A program made the position numbers and the translations under genes. The notes under the pieces were generated by a model. It was not told the origin of the DNA. It ran no database searches and saw only the letters and a program-made list of their open reading frames with translations. Below, in pieces: positions 26,797 to 34,930 of a DNA stretch of 64,000 bases; the stretch's first letter is position 1; each line of letters opens with the position of its first letter. This DNA is from Thiodiazotropha sp040793985 (GTDB lineage: Bacteria > Pseudomonadota > Gammaproteobacteria > Chromatiales > Chromatiaceae), in NCBI GenBank assembly GCA_040793985.1, contig JBFNJI010000009.1:1-64000 (forward strand), in the 5' to 3' direction.

Positions 26797-27645
26797 TCAG
26801 AGCGCAAGCAGTCGAGCGATCAACTGGGGCTGGTAATGGGTCGCACCCTCCAGAATACCGGCGCTGTAGTTGCCGTTCATCGCCATGAATCCGCCCTTGG
26901 CCATATAGAGGCGTTCAGCGTTGCCATTCTCGTTCACCAGCCGTTGTGCCTGCTCTCTTACCTCGGGCTGGGCATTCGCCACCAGCACCGCGGGGATCGG
27001 ACTGATCAACACCTCCATATCATTGCCGCTGTCGCCGGAAAAGAGCGTCTCATCGAGACCGTAGCCGAGAGACCGTCTGAGAAAATCGATGGCATGGTAC
27101 TTGGTTGCGCGCTTCGGCAGGACATCGAGTAATCCGGTATTGGTGGTCTCATCGACGCTCCAGATCAGGCTGGCAGCCACCGCCTGACCATGGAGACGGC
27201 CTTGCATCTCCTCCAGCATCGGTTGTACGGCCAGATCGTGGGAGGCGTAATAACTCAGCTTGAAGCGGTTCTGTTTCTCATCTTCCTGCAGACGCAGGCC
27301 CTGGATGTCGGCAAACAGACGGCTGAGATCGCCATGCGACCTACCGTTCCAATCCTGGCTGATCTCCTCTTCCCAGTCGGCCTGGTGACGCCAATCATCC
27401 TGCGCACCCACATGGTAGAGGCTGGTACCCACGTCGCCGATCACGTAATCGGGCTGCGGCAGGGAGTGCTCGAGAATAGCCTTTTTCACCAATCCCTGAT
27501 CCCGGCCGCTGACATAGGCGAGGAGGACGGAATCGCTGGCGCACAGCTGTTTGAAGTGCTGCATGGCCCCCGGGGACTCGGACTGGGGACCGTTGGGGAT
27601 TAGAGTTCGATCCAGGTCGGTACAGACTAATAATCTTTGGCTCAT
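26797..27645 (-). CDS. Sucrose-6-phosphate phosphatase
   Basis: This 282-residue HAD-superfamily protein of the SPP family removes phosphate from sucrose 6-phosphate. Motif I is complete (TDLDRTLIP; nucleophile D10, acid D12) and motif IV reads SGDSGNDMEVL. It starts inside the last codons of the sucrose-phosphate synthase gene (4-base overlap). It is the catalytically intact counterpart of the SPP-like domain fused to that synthase. Confidence 0.92.
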   Translation of the reverse strand: MSQRLLVCTDLDRTLIPNGPQSESPGAMQHFKQLCASDSVLLAYVSGRDQGLVKKAILEHSLPQPDYVIGDVGTSLYHVGAQDDWRHQADWEEEISQDWNGRSHGDLSRLFADIQGLRLQEDEKQNRFKLSYYASHDLAVQPMLEEMQGRLHGQAVAASLIWSVDETTNTGLLDVLPKRATKYHAIDFLRRSLGYGLDETLFSGDSGNDMEVLISPIPAVLVANAQPEVREQAQRLVNENGNAERLYMAKGGFMAMNGNYSAGILEGATHYQPQLIARLLAL

Positions 27646-29774
27646 TGCTCTTCCGGAATATTGCAGCGCTTGAAAAAATCGTAGTGATCGATGGCCTCGA
27701 GGATACCCAGGGCGTGGGACTGGCTGGCGAAGTAGATTCGCTCGTGATCGATCATATGTGAAAGCTCCTCATGGTGCCGGTTGGCCACCACCACCGCCAG
27801 CGTATTACCGCGCATCATATCCTCATCGGCACCGGACCCCCCCGCCACCAGGATATGTTCCAGCGGGATATCGAGGCGCTGCGCCACATAGCGCAATGCC
27901 TGGCCCTTGGAGGCACGGGAGGGCAGGATATCGAGGAACTGGCCAAAGGCGTGGATCACATTGCAGGTCAGCTCCTCCTTGTGCAGCAGGGCGTTGATCT
28001 CATCCACGGAGGGAGCCTTGTTGGGATCGTAGTGGTAGGCGATCTTGAAATAGCTCTGCTCCTGCTTGGGTTGAGGCTTGATACCGGGCAGATCCGCCAG
28101 CACACGGCGTACGCTCTTAGGTTGCCAGAGATGATCGATATGCTCGATCCAGAAGCCATCGATGGATAGCCCCCGGGTATAGTGAATCTTGGTGCCCAGG
28201 CTGCTGATCAGGACATCGGGGATGGGTATGGAAAACTTCTTCATCATCATCAACGCATCGTCCAGGCGCCTGCCCGTCGCGATACCGAAGGTGGCGCATT
28301 TCCTGTTCTGACGCATCACCTCGACAAACTGTTTCAGCCCGGATGGATTGCCAAGCAGGTTCTGATCAAGATCGGTAAAGATGGCACGATCCCGGTAACG
28401 ATGCTTGACATGCTTTGGGGGTTTGGTGGGCAGGCGATCGTATCCCGCAGGCAGCGGTTCGATGCGGGAGAGGTATTTTTTCGCGTGGGCCTTCCATGAA
28501 TAGTGCTTGCGTACCCCATTCAAACCATTGCGGGAGAATGTCCGCCACAGGGTGTCGTCGTGAAGGATCTTCAGCAGACTGCGCCGGATCGCCTTCTTGT
28601 CCAGCGGATCGACCAGCAGACCGTTTTGACAGTTACCGATGATATCCACCGGTCCGCCGTTTTCTGTGGCAATCAGGGGCAGACCGCTGGCAGCGGCCTC
28701 GAGCAGGGTGAGCCCAAAGGGCTCGGTGAGGGCCGGATTGACGAACACCCCCATCGACAGCGATGCCAGACGATAGATCTCGGGCACCTCCTTGGCGAGG
28801 TGGCGTTTCGGGATCGCCACATGGCCATAGAGGTCGAAGAGGTCGATGAGCATCAATATTTCGGTCATCACCGCCTGGGGACCGCTCTCCATATCCCTGA
28901 TATCATCACGACTACCGGCTATGATCACCAGGTTGGCCGCATTCTGCAGCTGGCTCGATTCGCCGTATACTTCGAGCAGGGTGAGAATGTTCTTGCGTTC
29001 ATCCGGACGCGAAAGCGCGAGGATTATCGGTTTATCCGGGCGCTGCAGAAAACGCGCCAGGCTTTTGGCAAAGGGTATCTCCTCTGCGGAAACGCTCGGT
29101 GGATAAAACTGGGTCAGATCCGTCCCTGGCGGTATTACCGCCATATTGTCTGGCTGATAGTAGTTGTAGAGGCTGTACTGCTCATCTATCTCGTTATGGG
29201 TGCTGGTAATGACCAGATCCGCATTCGCCAGCAGCTCCTCTTCCGCCTCGATGCGCCGATCCATGTTGTATCGCTGATCAATCTCCTGTCCAGAGAGCCC
29301 TTTCGCCAATAACTGATGTCGCTTGTCGCGCCCCAGGGAGTGTCCGGTATGGACTAAAGGAACGCCCAGGAGATGGGATAGCCTGACACCAACGTAGCCT
29401 GCATCGGCATAGTGACTGTGAACTATATCCGGCATCCGTGATTGCCCGTTCAGCCAGTTGAGCAGGTTGTCCATGAAACTGTCGAGATGATCCCACAGGG
29501 TCTCCTTCATCAGATAGCCTTCGGGTCCCGCATCGACACGTACGATCCTCGCCTTTGGGGAGAGGGGTTCTATCATCTCGGCATAGTCATCGCTGACATC
29601 GGCATCCACCACCCGCCGCGTCACCAGGTCGACTTGAGTGACCGAATCCAGCTCTGCCAATGCCCGCGCCAGGTCGACCACATACTTGGTTTGCCCGCCG
29701 GTGTCGGCATCGCGTCCGAGTTCCAAGTCGTGACTGCGAATCAGGCCGTGCACACTTATTAAACAGATATACAT
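27642..29774 (-). CDS. Sucrose-phosphate synthase with fused SPP-like domain
   Basis: This 710-residue protein makes sucrose 6-phosphate from a nucleotide-glucose and fructose 6-phosphate. The N-terminal two thirds form a GT4 glycosyltransferase (GRDADTGGQTKYV near the start; HSHYADAGYVG; FVNPALTEPFGLTLLEAAASGLP with the GT4 glutamates). From about residue 460 a HAD domain resembles SPP, but motif I reads DLDQN instead of DxDxT and motif IV is GGSGADEDM, so this domain is probably not a phosphatase. It is the first gene of the sucrose operon and divergent from lutA. Sucrose is a usual compatible solute in salt-tolerant proteobacteria. Confidence 0.93.
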   Translation of the reverse strand: MYICLISVHGLIRSHDLELGRDADTGGQTKYVVDLARALAELDSVTQVDLVTRRVVDADVSDDYAEMIEPLSPKARIVRVDAGPEGYLMKETLWDHLDSFMDNLLNWLNGQSRMPDIVHSHYADAGYVGVRLSHLLGVPLVHTGHSLGRDKRHQLLAKGLSGQEIDQRYNMDRRIEAEEELLANADLVITSTHNEIDEQYSLYNYYQPDNMAVIPPGTDLTQFYPPSVSAEEIPFAKSLARFLQRPDKPIILALSRPDERKNILTLLEVYGESSQLQNAANLVIIAGSRDDIRDMESGPQAVMTEILMLIDLFDLYGHVAIPKRHLAKEVPEIYRLASLSMGVFVNPALTEPFGLTLLEAAASGLPLIATENGGPVDIIGNCQNGLLVDPLDKKAIRRSLLKILHDDTLWRTFSRNGLNGVRKHYSWKAHAKKYLSRIEPLPAGYDRLPTKPPKHVKHRYRDRAIFTDLDQNLLGNPSGLKQFVEVMRQNRKCATFGIATGRRLDDALMMMKKFSIPIPDVLISSLGTKIHYTRGLSIDGFWIEHIDHLWQPKSVRRVLADLPGIKPQPKQEQSYFKIAYHYDPNKAPSVDEINALLHKEELTCNVIHAFGQFLDILPSRASKGQALRYVAQRLDIPLEHILVAGGSGADEDMMRGNTLAVVVANRHHEELSHMIDHERIYFASQSHALGILEAIDHYDFFKRCNIPEEQ

Positions 29775-29862
29775 AGTGTTATCAGAGTCAATGGTTGTCG
29801 TTTGAACCGACCTGCACCTTGTATATGCTTTTCTTGGCAGGGATTGGCAGGCGTGTCTGTTT

Positions 29863-29879
29863 CTTTACTTATAGTAAAG
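29863..29879. promoter_or_regulatory. 17-bp palindrome between sps and lutA (possible operator)
   Basis: CTTTAC-TTATA-GTAAAG is a perfect dyad with 6-bp arms, in the divergent intergenic region about 90 bases before the synthase start and about 195 before lutA. Whether it is an operator or chance is unknown. Confidence 0.3.
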
Positions 29880-30072
29880 CTATGTTATCAAAATTAGGCG
29901 GCTATTGCTGAGCCTTGGTGAACACCCAGGGCCAATCCAGCCACTATGACGGATAAACTGTGGGCTTTATTTGTACTCCTGGTTTAACTATAAAGAGGTT
30001 CAGAACAGGTCCAAGCTGTATTTCTCACTGCACTTGTCATGCGCTTGAGATTATCCAATCCGGGGAGATGAG

Positions 30073-30840
30073 ATGCCTGAGCAAAAGCGATACCCGGCCA
30101 AACCCAATAAGGCCTACTTCTTCGCCACCTGTCTGGTGGATCTACTCTATCCCGAGGCCGGCCTGGCCGGTATGCAGCTGATTCGCCGTGAGGGTGTGGA
30201 GGTGATATTCCCTCAGGATCAGACCTGTTGCGGTCAACCGGCCTGGAACAGCGGCTACCGCGACGAGGCCCGAATGGTGGCGCTGCGACAGCTTGCCTGC
30301 TTCGCTGAAGACTATCCGGTTGTCGTACCATCCGGCTCCTGTGCGGGCATGATGCGTCATCACTATCCGGAGATGCTCAGGGGACACGCCGATGAATCGG
30401 ACATCGAGGCCTTCTGCTCACGGGTCTATGAGCTCACCGAGTTTCTGGTGCATGTGTTGCAGATAGAACTGAAAGACCTGGGCGAGCCGGTCAAGGTTGC
30501 CCTCCACACGTCCTGCTCGGCGCGCCGGGAGATGGGCGTCGCCGATGAGCATGAGGTACTGTTGAAACAGCTTTCGAAAGTGGAACTCCTGGAACAGGCG
30601 CGCAAGGAGGAGTGTTGCGGCTTTGGCGGCACCTTCGCGATCAAGCAACCCGCCCTGTCAGCCGAGATGGTGAGTGACAAGGCGAACGCCATTATAGAGA
30701 CGGGCGCGGACCTCCTGGTCAGCGGCGACTGCGGCTGCCTGATGAATCTTGGCGGCCATCTCGACTACCGGGAATCATCCATCGAGAGCCGCCATATCGC
30801 CAGCTTTGTCTGGGAGCGCACCCATGCAACGGAACGCTGA
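30073..30840 (+). CDS. lutA: L-lactate utilization protein LutA (Fe-S oxidoreductase)
   Basis: This 255-residue protein has the two CCG-type cysteine domains of the LutA/GlpC/HdrD family: CxxCCGQPAWNSGY with SGSCAGMM, and EECCGFGGTFAIK with SGDCGCLMNL. With LutB and LutC it forms a cytoplasmic, flavin-independent L-lactate dehydrogenase complex known from Bacillus and Campylobacter. ATG at 30073 follows GGGGAG. The 3' end overlaps lutB by 17 bases. No lactate regulator or permease gene lies next to it. Confidence 0.92.
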   Translation: MPEQKRYPAKPNKAYFFATCLVDLLYPEAGLAGMQLIRREGVEVIFPQDQTCCGQPAWNSGYRDEARMVALRQLACFAEDYPVVVPSGSCAGMMRHHYPEMLRGHADESDIEAFCSRVYELTEFLVHVLQIELKDLGEPVKVALHTSCSARREMGVADEHEVLLKQLSKVELLEQARKEECCGFGGTFAIKQPALSAEMVSDKANAIIETGADLLVSGDCGCLMNLGGHLDYRESSIESRHIASFVWERTHATER

Positions 30841-32242
30841 TTTCCACACCAGGACCGAAGAGGCCCTGGCGAACGCGCAGCTGAAGGCGAGCCTGCGATC
30901 CGCCATGGACGGGTTGATGGCGAGTCGCAAGGCATGTTTCCCGGATGCCGACGCATTCGAGCGCTTGCGTCTGCGTGGTGCGCAGATCCGCGTCAACGCC
31001 TTGTCAAAGCTGCCACAACTGCTGGAACTGCTGGAGCGGAACTGCACTCGAAACGGCATCCGGGTGCATTGGGCAGAGAGTGTCGATGAAGCCAACGAGA
31101 CAGTCCTCGGCATCATGCGGGAGCATCAGGCGGCGCTATTGATCAAGGGTAAATCGATGGTCTCCGAGGAGATGGATCTGAACCGGTTTCTTGAGTCCCA
31201 CGGCATCGAGTGCCTGGAATCCGACCTGGGTGAGTACATCCTGCAGCTTGCCGGCGAGCCACCCTCACACATCGTCGCACCAGCGATCCATAAAACCCGT
31301 CAGGATATCGCCAAACTTTTCAAGCAGAAGTTTCCCGACATCCCCTACAGCGAAGATGTTGACACCCTGACCCGCAATGCGCGTGGCATTTTGCGCAAAA
31401 AATTCCATGCCGCCAGCGTTGGCCTCTCCGGGGTCAACTTTGCGGTTGCCGAAAGCGGCACCCTCTGCCTGGTGGAGAATGAGGGCAACGGCCGCATGTG
31501 CACCACCGTGCCGCCTGTGCATATTGCGGTAACGGGGATCGAAAAGGTGGTGGAGAAGCTGGAACATATCCCTCCCCTGCTGAAACTGCTCACCCGTAGC
31601 GCCACGGGACAACGTATAACCACCTACTTCAACATGATCAGCTCACCACGCAAAACAGGGGAGAAGGATGGACCGAAAGAGGTGCACCTGATCCTGCTCG
31701 ACAACGGCCGATCGCGTATCTACGAAGACGAGGAACTGGTCAACACCCTACGCTGTATTCGCTGCGGGGCATGCATGAACCACTGTCCGATCTATACCCG
31801 TATCGGCGGTCACGCCTACGGCACCACCATACCCGGTCCCATCGGCTCCGTTCTCGAACCCCAGAAGGCGGGGCTTAAGAGCCTTGGCGAACTGCCTGTT
31901 GCCTCCACCCTCTGCGGTGCCTGCGCCGAGGTCTGTCCGGTACGGATTCCAATACCCAGACTGCTCAATCGGCTGCGCTTCGAACGCATCCGAAACGACC
32001 ATGTCGGTACTACCCGTGGTCAGGGAAGCAGCCGCACATTCAATGAAGCGATAGCATGGAAGGCATGGAGCTGGTTGCACCGCAATCCGGTGGGCTATCG
32101 TCTGGCAATGACCCTTGTCACCCGCCTGCGCAACATCCTGCCCCTTGGAATCGGACCCTGGACCCAGGCACGCAAGGCACCCCGCATCGCTGCCAAGACC
32201 CTGCATCAGCGGGCACGCGAGGAGGGATTCAATGATCAATAG
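30824..32242 (+). CDS. lutB: L-lactate utilization protein LutB (Fe-S subunit)
   Basis: This 472-residue protein carries an N-terminal LUD domain (VGLSGVNFAVAESGTLCLVENEGN) and two ferredoxin-type cluster motifs, CIRCGACMNHCPIY and CGACAEVCPVRIP. A DUF3390-type C-terminal tail completes the family layout. ATG at 30824 has GGGAG seven bases upstream and overlaps the end of lutA; the longer upstream frame is rejected. It oxidises lactate to pyruvate together with LutA and LutC. Confidence 0.93.
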   Translation: MQRNADFHTRTEEALANAQLKASLRSAMDGLMASRKACFPDADAFERLRLRGAQIRVNALSKLPQLLELLERNCTRNGIRVHWAESVDEANETVLGIMREHQAALLIKGKSMVSEEMDLNRFLESHGIECLESDLGEYILQLAGEPPSHIVAPAIHKTRQDIAKLFKQKFPDIPYSEDVDTLTRNARGILRKKFHAASVGLSGVNFAVAESGTLCLVENEGNGRMCTTVPPVHIAVTGIEKVVEKLEHIPPLLKLLTRSATGQRITTYFNMISSPRKTGEKDGPKEVHLILLDNGRSRIYEDEELVNTLRCIRCGACMNHCPIYTRIGGHAYGTTIPGPIGSVLEPQKAGLKSLGELPVASTLCGACAEVCPVRIPIPRLLNRLRFERIRNDHVGTTRGQGSSRTFNEAIAWKAWSWLHRNPVGYRLAMTLVTRLRNILPLGIGPWTQARKAPRIAAKTLHQRAREEGFNDQ

Positions 32243-32903
32243 GGCCAGAGATGCGATCCTGGAGCGATTGCGCAATCGACAACCGGGCTTTGACATCCCA
32301 AGCCAGAGCCTCGCCGTGGAGACTCCCGAGTGGCCAATGCAGGCACGCATCGCACAATTTAAATCGATGCTCGAATCGGCGCGTGCCGAGGTCTATCCGG
32401 CAGAGCCGGGAAACTGGACACAGACCTTGAGAAGATTGGTTGCAGAAAAGCGGATAGATAACCTGCTCTACGCAAAACATGGCCCGTTGGCAGAGGCGAT
32501 CGAGTCCGCATGGGTCGAAACGGAGAAACCCGAACTGATCTGTGACCAGAGACCCATCGAGGGATGGAAGGATGAGCTCTTCTTTCACATCGACGCATCA
32601 ATCACCTCAACCAGGGCGGCGATCGCGGAGACAGGTACCCTGATACTCTGGCCGACACAAGATGAACCGCGAACATGGTCCCTGGTGCCACCGATACATT
32701 TCGTCGTTGTGGATGCCGACAAGCTATACAACACTTTCGCCGAAGTGGTTGAGACTGAAGCCTGGGCACAACAGATGCCGAGCAACGCCTTGCTGATCTC
32801 GGGCCCGTCAAAATCGGCTGACATCCAACAGACCTTGGCCTATGGCGTGCACGGGCCGACAGAGTTGATCGTGATTTTACGCAGCGCGGAGCCAAAGCAG
32901 TAG
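32232..32903 (+). CDS. lutC: L-lactate utilization protein LutC
   Basis: This 223-residue LUD-domain protein has the family core ITSTRAAIAETGTLILW and the C-terminal ISGPSKSADIQQTLAYGVHGP. ATG at 32232 is preceded by GGAGG and overlaps the lutB end by 11 bases; the open frame further upstream runs inside lutB and is ignored. It is the last gene of the lutABC operon. No clear terminator follows before the next gene. Confidence 0.92.
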   Translation: MINRARDAILERLRNRQPGFDIPSQSLAVETPEWPMQARIAQFKSMLESARAEVYPAEPGNWTQTLRRLVAEKRIDNLLYAKHGPLAEAIESAWVETEKPELICDQRPIEGWKDELFFHIDASITSTRAAIAETGTLILWPTQDEPRTWSLVPPIHFVVVDADKLYNTFAEVVETEAWAQQMPSNALLISGPSKSADIQQTLAYGVHGPTELIVILRSAEPKQ

Positions 32904-33021
32904 CCATTCAGTTTTGAAAGGCTGGAGAGAGTGGCCTACAGTTATGACGTATACAGCTTAAGGTCCGGTCTATCGCCGACTGCAATCAACATCACTAAAA
33001 ATCTCACAGGGAGGTATAGAG

Positions 33022-34416
33022 ATGAAGCTTCATTGCATAAACGGATCGAGACTGCTGGTCCTGGGAATGCTCCTGTTACTGGTCTCAGGGTGTTCCACCA
33101 CCAAACCCTACCATTCCATCGGCTGGCAAGAGCGCAACTGCAGTAACCCAAACAGCATTGATTGCAGGCAGAGTTATTACCAGGAGTATCCTGACTACGA
33201 TTTGGCGTTCGTTGAATATACCGAACGCGGCAATGCCTTCAATGACCGCTGGGAGGATGAGGTTCTTGCAAAAATAGCGGAGCGTCAACGAAACCATGGC
33301 GTGGTGACGATCGTTTTCATTCATGGCTGGAAACACAACGCCGACGAAAACGACGGCAATCTCAGGGACTTCAAAAAAACCCTGGAAGTACTGTCGGACT
33401 CGGCGCAACTTCTCGGCAGACGCCTGATCGGTGTCTATATCGGATGGCGGGGCCTCAGCATCAAACTGCCCCTGCTCAAGGAGCTGACCTTCTGGGACCG
33501 CAAGGCTGTGGCGCAGGAGGTAGGCAAGGGTGGGGTAACCAGGCTGCTCCTTGAACTGGAGAAGATAGACCGCAAGCAGACCAGGAACGTACTCGCGATA
33601 GTGGGTCACAGTTTCGGCGGCGCGATTGCGGTTAGCGCAACTACGGAGATAATCTCGGAAATCCTGATCAACGACAGGCAGACACCGGAGGCTGGAGCTA
33701 CCATCGGAGATGCCGTCATCGTGCTCAATCCGGCAACCGAAGCGAATCAGACCTTGAACATGGTCGAGGCGGCACTGCAACACGGTACCACCGGTGAGAG
33801 AAATCCACTCTTTTACTCGATCAGCACTGACGCGGACATGGCAACACACTACGCGTTTCCTATCGGCCAGACGATCGGCCTGCTTTTTACCTGGCGCCAG
33901 ATGGACCTGGAAAGGTCCTACTACCACGACCGTGTCACCAATGAACCGCTGGTGCTGCGGGAGGAGCATCTCGACGCTACAACCAGCGGCAACTTCGCGC
34001 CCTATCTTACTCATCGGTTGAGCATGGACTACTCCGGCGGCATACCGGACCCCACTCTGCGTTCCTGCGAAGCGGTGCCGGACGCCTGCGTACCGAAAGG
34101 ACTGACAACGCTCAAGGGACACCCGGCGATAGGACCTCTTCCGGCCGATTATCCGTTGCAGTTCATCAAAACCGATAAAACTGTGATGGCGGACCACAAC
34201 GATATTTTCAATCCAGCCATACTGACCTTTATCTATACCCTGATCGATGATGTCGTGCGCGATACGATCAGTGACGACCCCAAATATGAAGACGATGGCA
34301 TAGCGTCCGGTCATATCCTTTCGCGGCCAAACGATCTCTACAGACGTTTCAGGCAGTTCTACCCGGGCATAGAGATGAAAATGCTAGGTGCTCCAGCAGG
34401 CAGCGCCAAACCCTGA
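33022..34416 (+). CDS. Alpha/beta-hydrolase lipoprotein, function unknown
   Basis: This 464-residue protein has a lipoprotein signal peptide with lipobox LVSGC near residue 24. The alpha/beta-hydrolase fold is shown by the early IVFIHGWKHNAD strand-loop and the nucleophile elbow GHSFGG. It resembles large bacterial lipases or esterases of the DUF900 type, but no closer assignment is safe. GGGAGG lies upstream of the ATG. Neighbouring lut genes and the acyl-ligase give no operon link. It is expected at the outer membrane or periplasmic face. Confidence 0.72.
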   Translation: MKLHCINGSRLLVLGMLLLLVSGCSTTKPYHSIGWQERNCSNPNSIDCRQSYYQEYPDYDLAFVEYTERGNAFNDRWEDEVLAKIAERQRNHGVVTIVFIHGWKHNADENDGNLRDFKKTLEVLSDSAQLLGRRLIGVYIGWRGLSIKLPLLKELTFWDRKAVAQEVGKGGVTRLLLELEKIDRKQTRNVLAIVGHSFGGAIAVSATTEIISEILINDRQTPEAGATIGDAVIVLNPATEANQTLNMVEAALQHGTTGERNPLFYSISTDADMATHYAFPIGQTIGLLFTWRQMDLERSYYHDRVTNEPLVLREEHLDATTSGNFAPYLTHRLSMDYSGGIPDPTLRSCEAVPDACVPKGLTTLKGHPAIGPLPADYPLQFIKTDKTVMADHNDIFNPAILTFIYTLIDDVVRDTISDDPKYEDDGIASGHILSRPNDLYRRFRQFYPGIEMKMLGAPAGSAKP

Positions 34417-34930
34417 CTATCCTGACGACGGTGTGAACGCAGGCCGTTCAACAGATTATCCCCGGGTAGTTTTCGATTTTTCGGAAACGACTATGAGCTT
34501 GTGCTTAGTCTTGTTTTCATCGCGCTTACAGTAATCGATCCGCATACTACGGAATCGAGACCATACCAAATCGAAAAAGCACTGCGCATCAATAAAAAAC
34601 AGGGTAAAAAGTTCCTTTTTTGCATACCGGTAAACTATTGGCCAGATAATCCCGGGAGGCCGGCAAATGCCGGACAAACAGATGCATATTCCGCCATGGT
34701 CACACTGAGCGCGAAGAGGTTTAATCACATAACCGCACAGGTGTGAGAAATCACTTTTATATTCTAGACTAAGGCTAGAAGCCGGGCCGGAGGGCCGGAT
34801 CGACAACTATCGGACTTGACCTGCCATATTGGTCAAGATAACGCACATTCGCATCGACACATGCCATGCACAAGATTACGATGCACCGCTATTACAGTTT
34901 GTGTAGCACCCGGTTACCAGGCCCATCAGC
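34417..34930. other. Intergenic region, no gene recognised
   Basis: A minus-strand 116-codon frame (34456-34806) has no ribosome site and an unlikely, cysteine-scattered composition; a plus-strand 81-codon frame is equally unconvincing. No RNA gene was recognised. Confidence 0.35.

Noticed and set aside
33085..34314. 409-codon minus-strand frame opposite the lipoprotein hydrolase
   Set aside because: The plus-strand product has a lipobox, ribosome site and GHSFGG elbow; the antisense product has no recognisable features.
34456..34806. 116-codon minus-strand gene between the hydrolase and the acyl ligase
   Set aside because: No ribosome site, scattered cysteines and no fold-like pattern.
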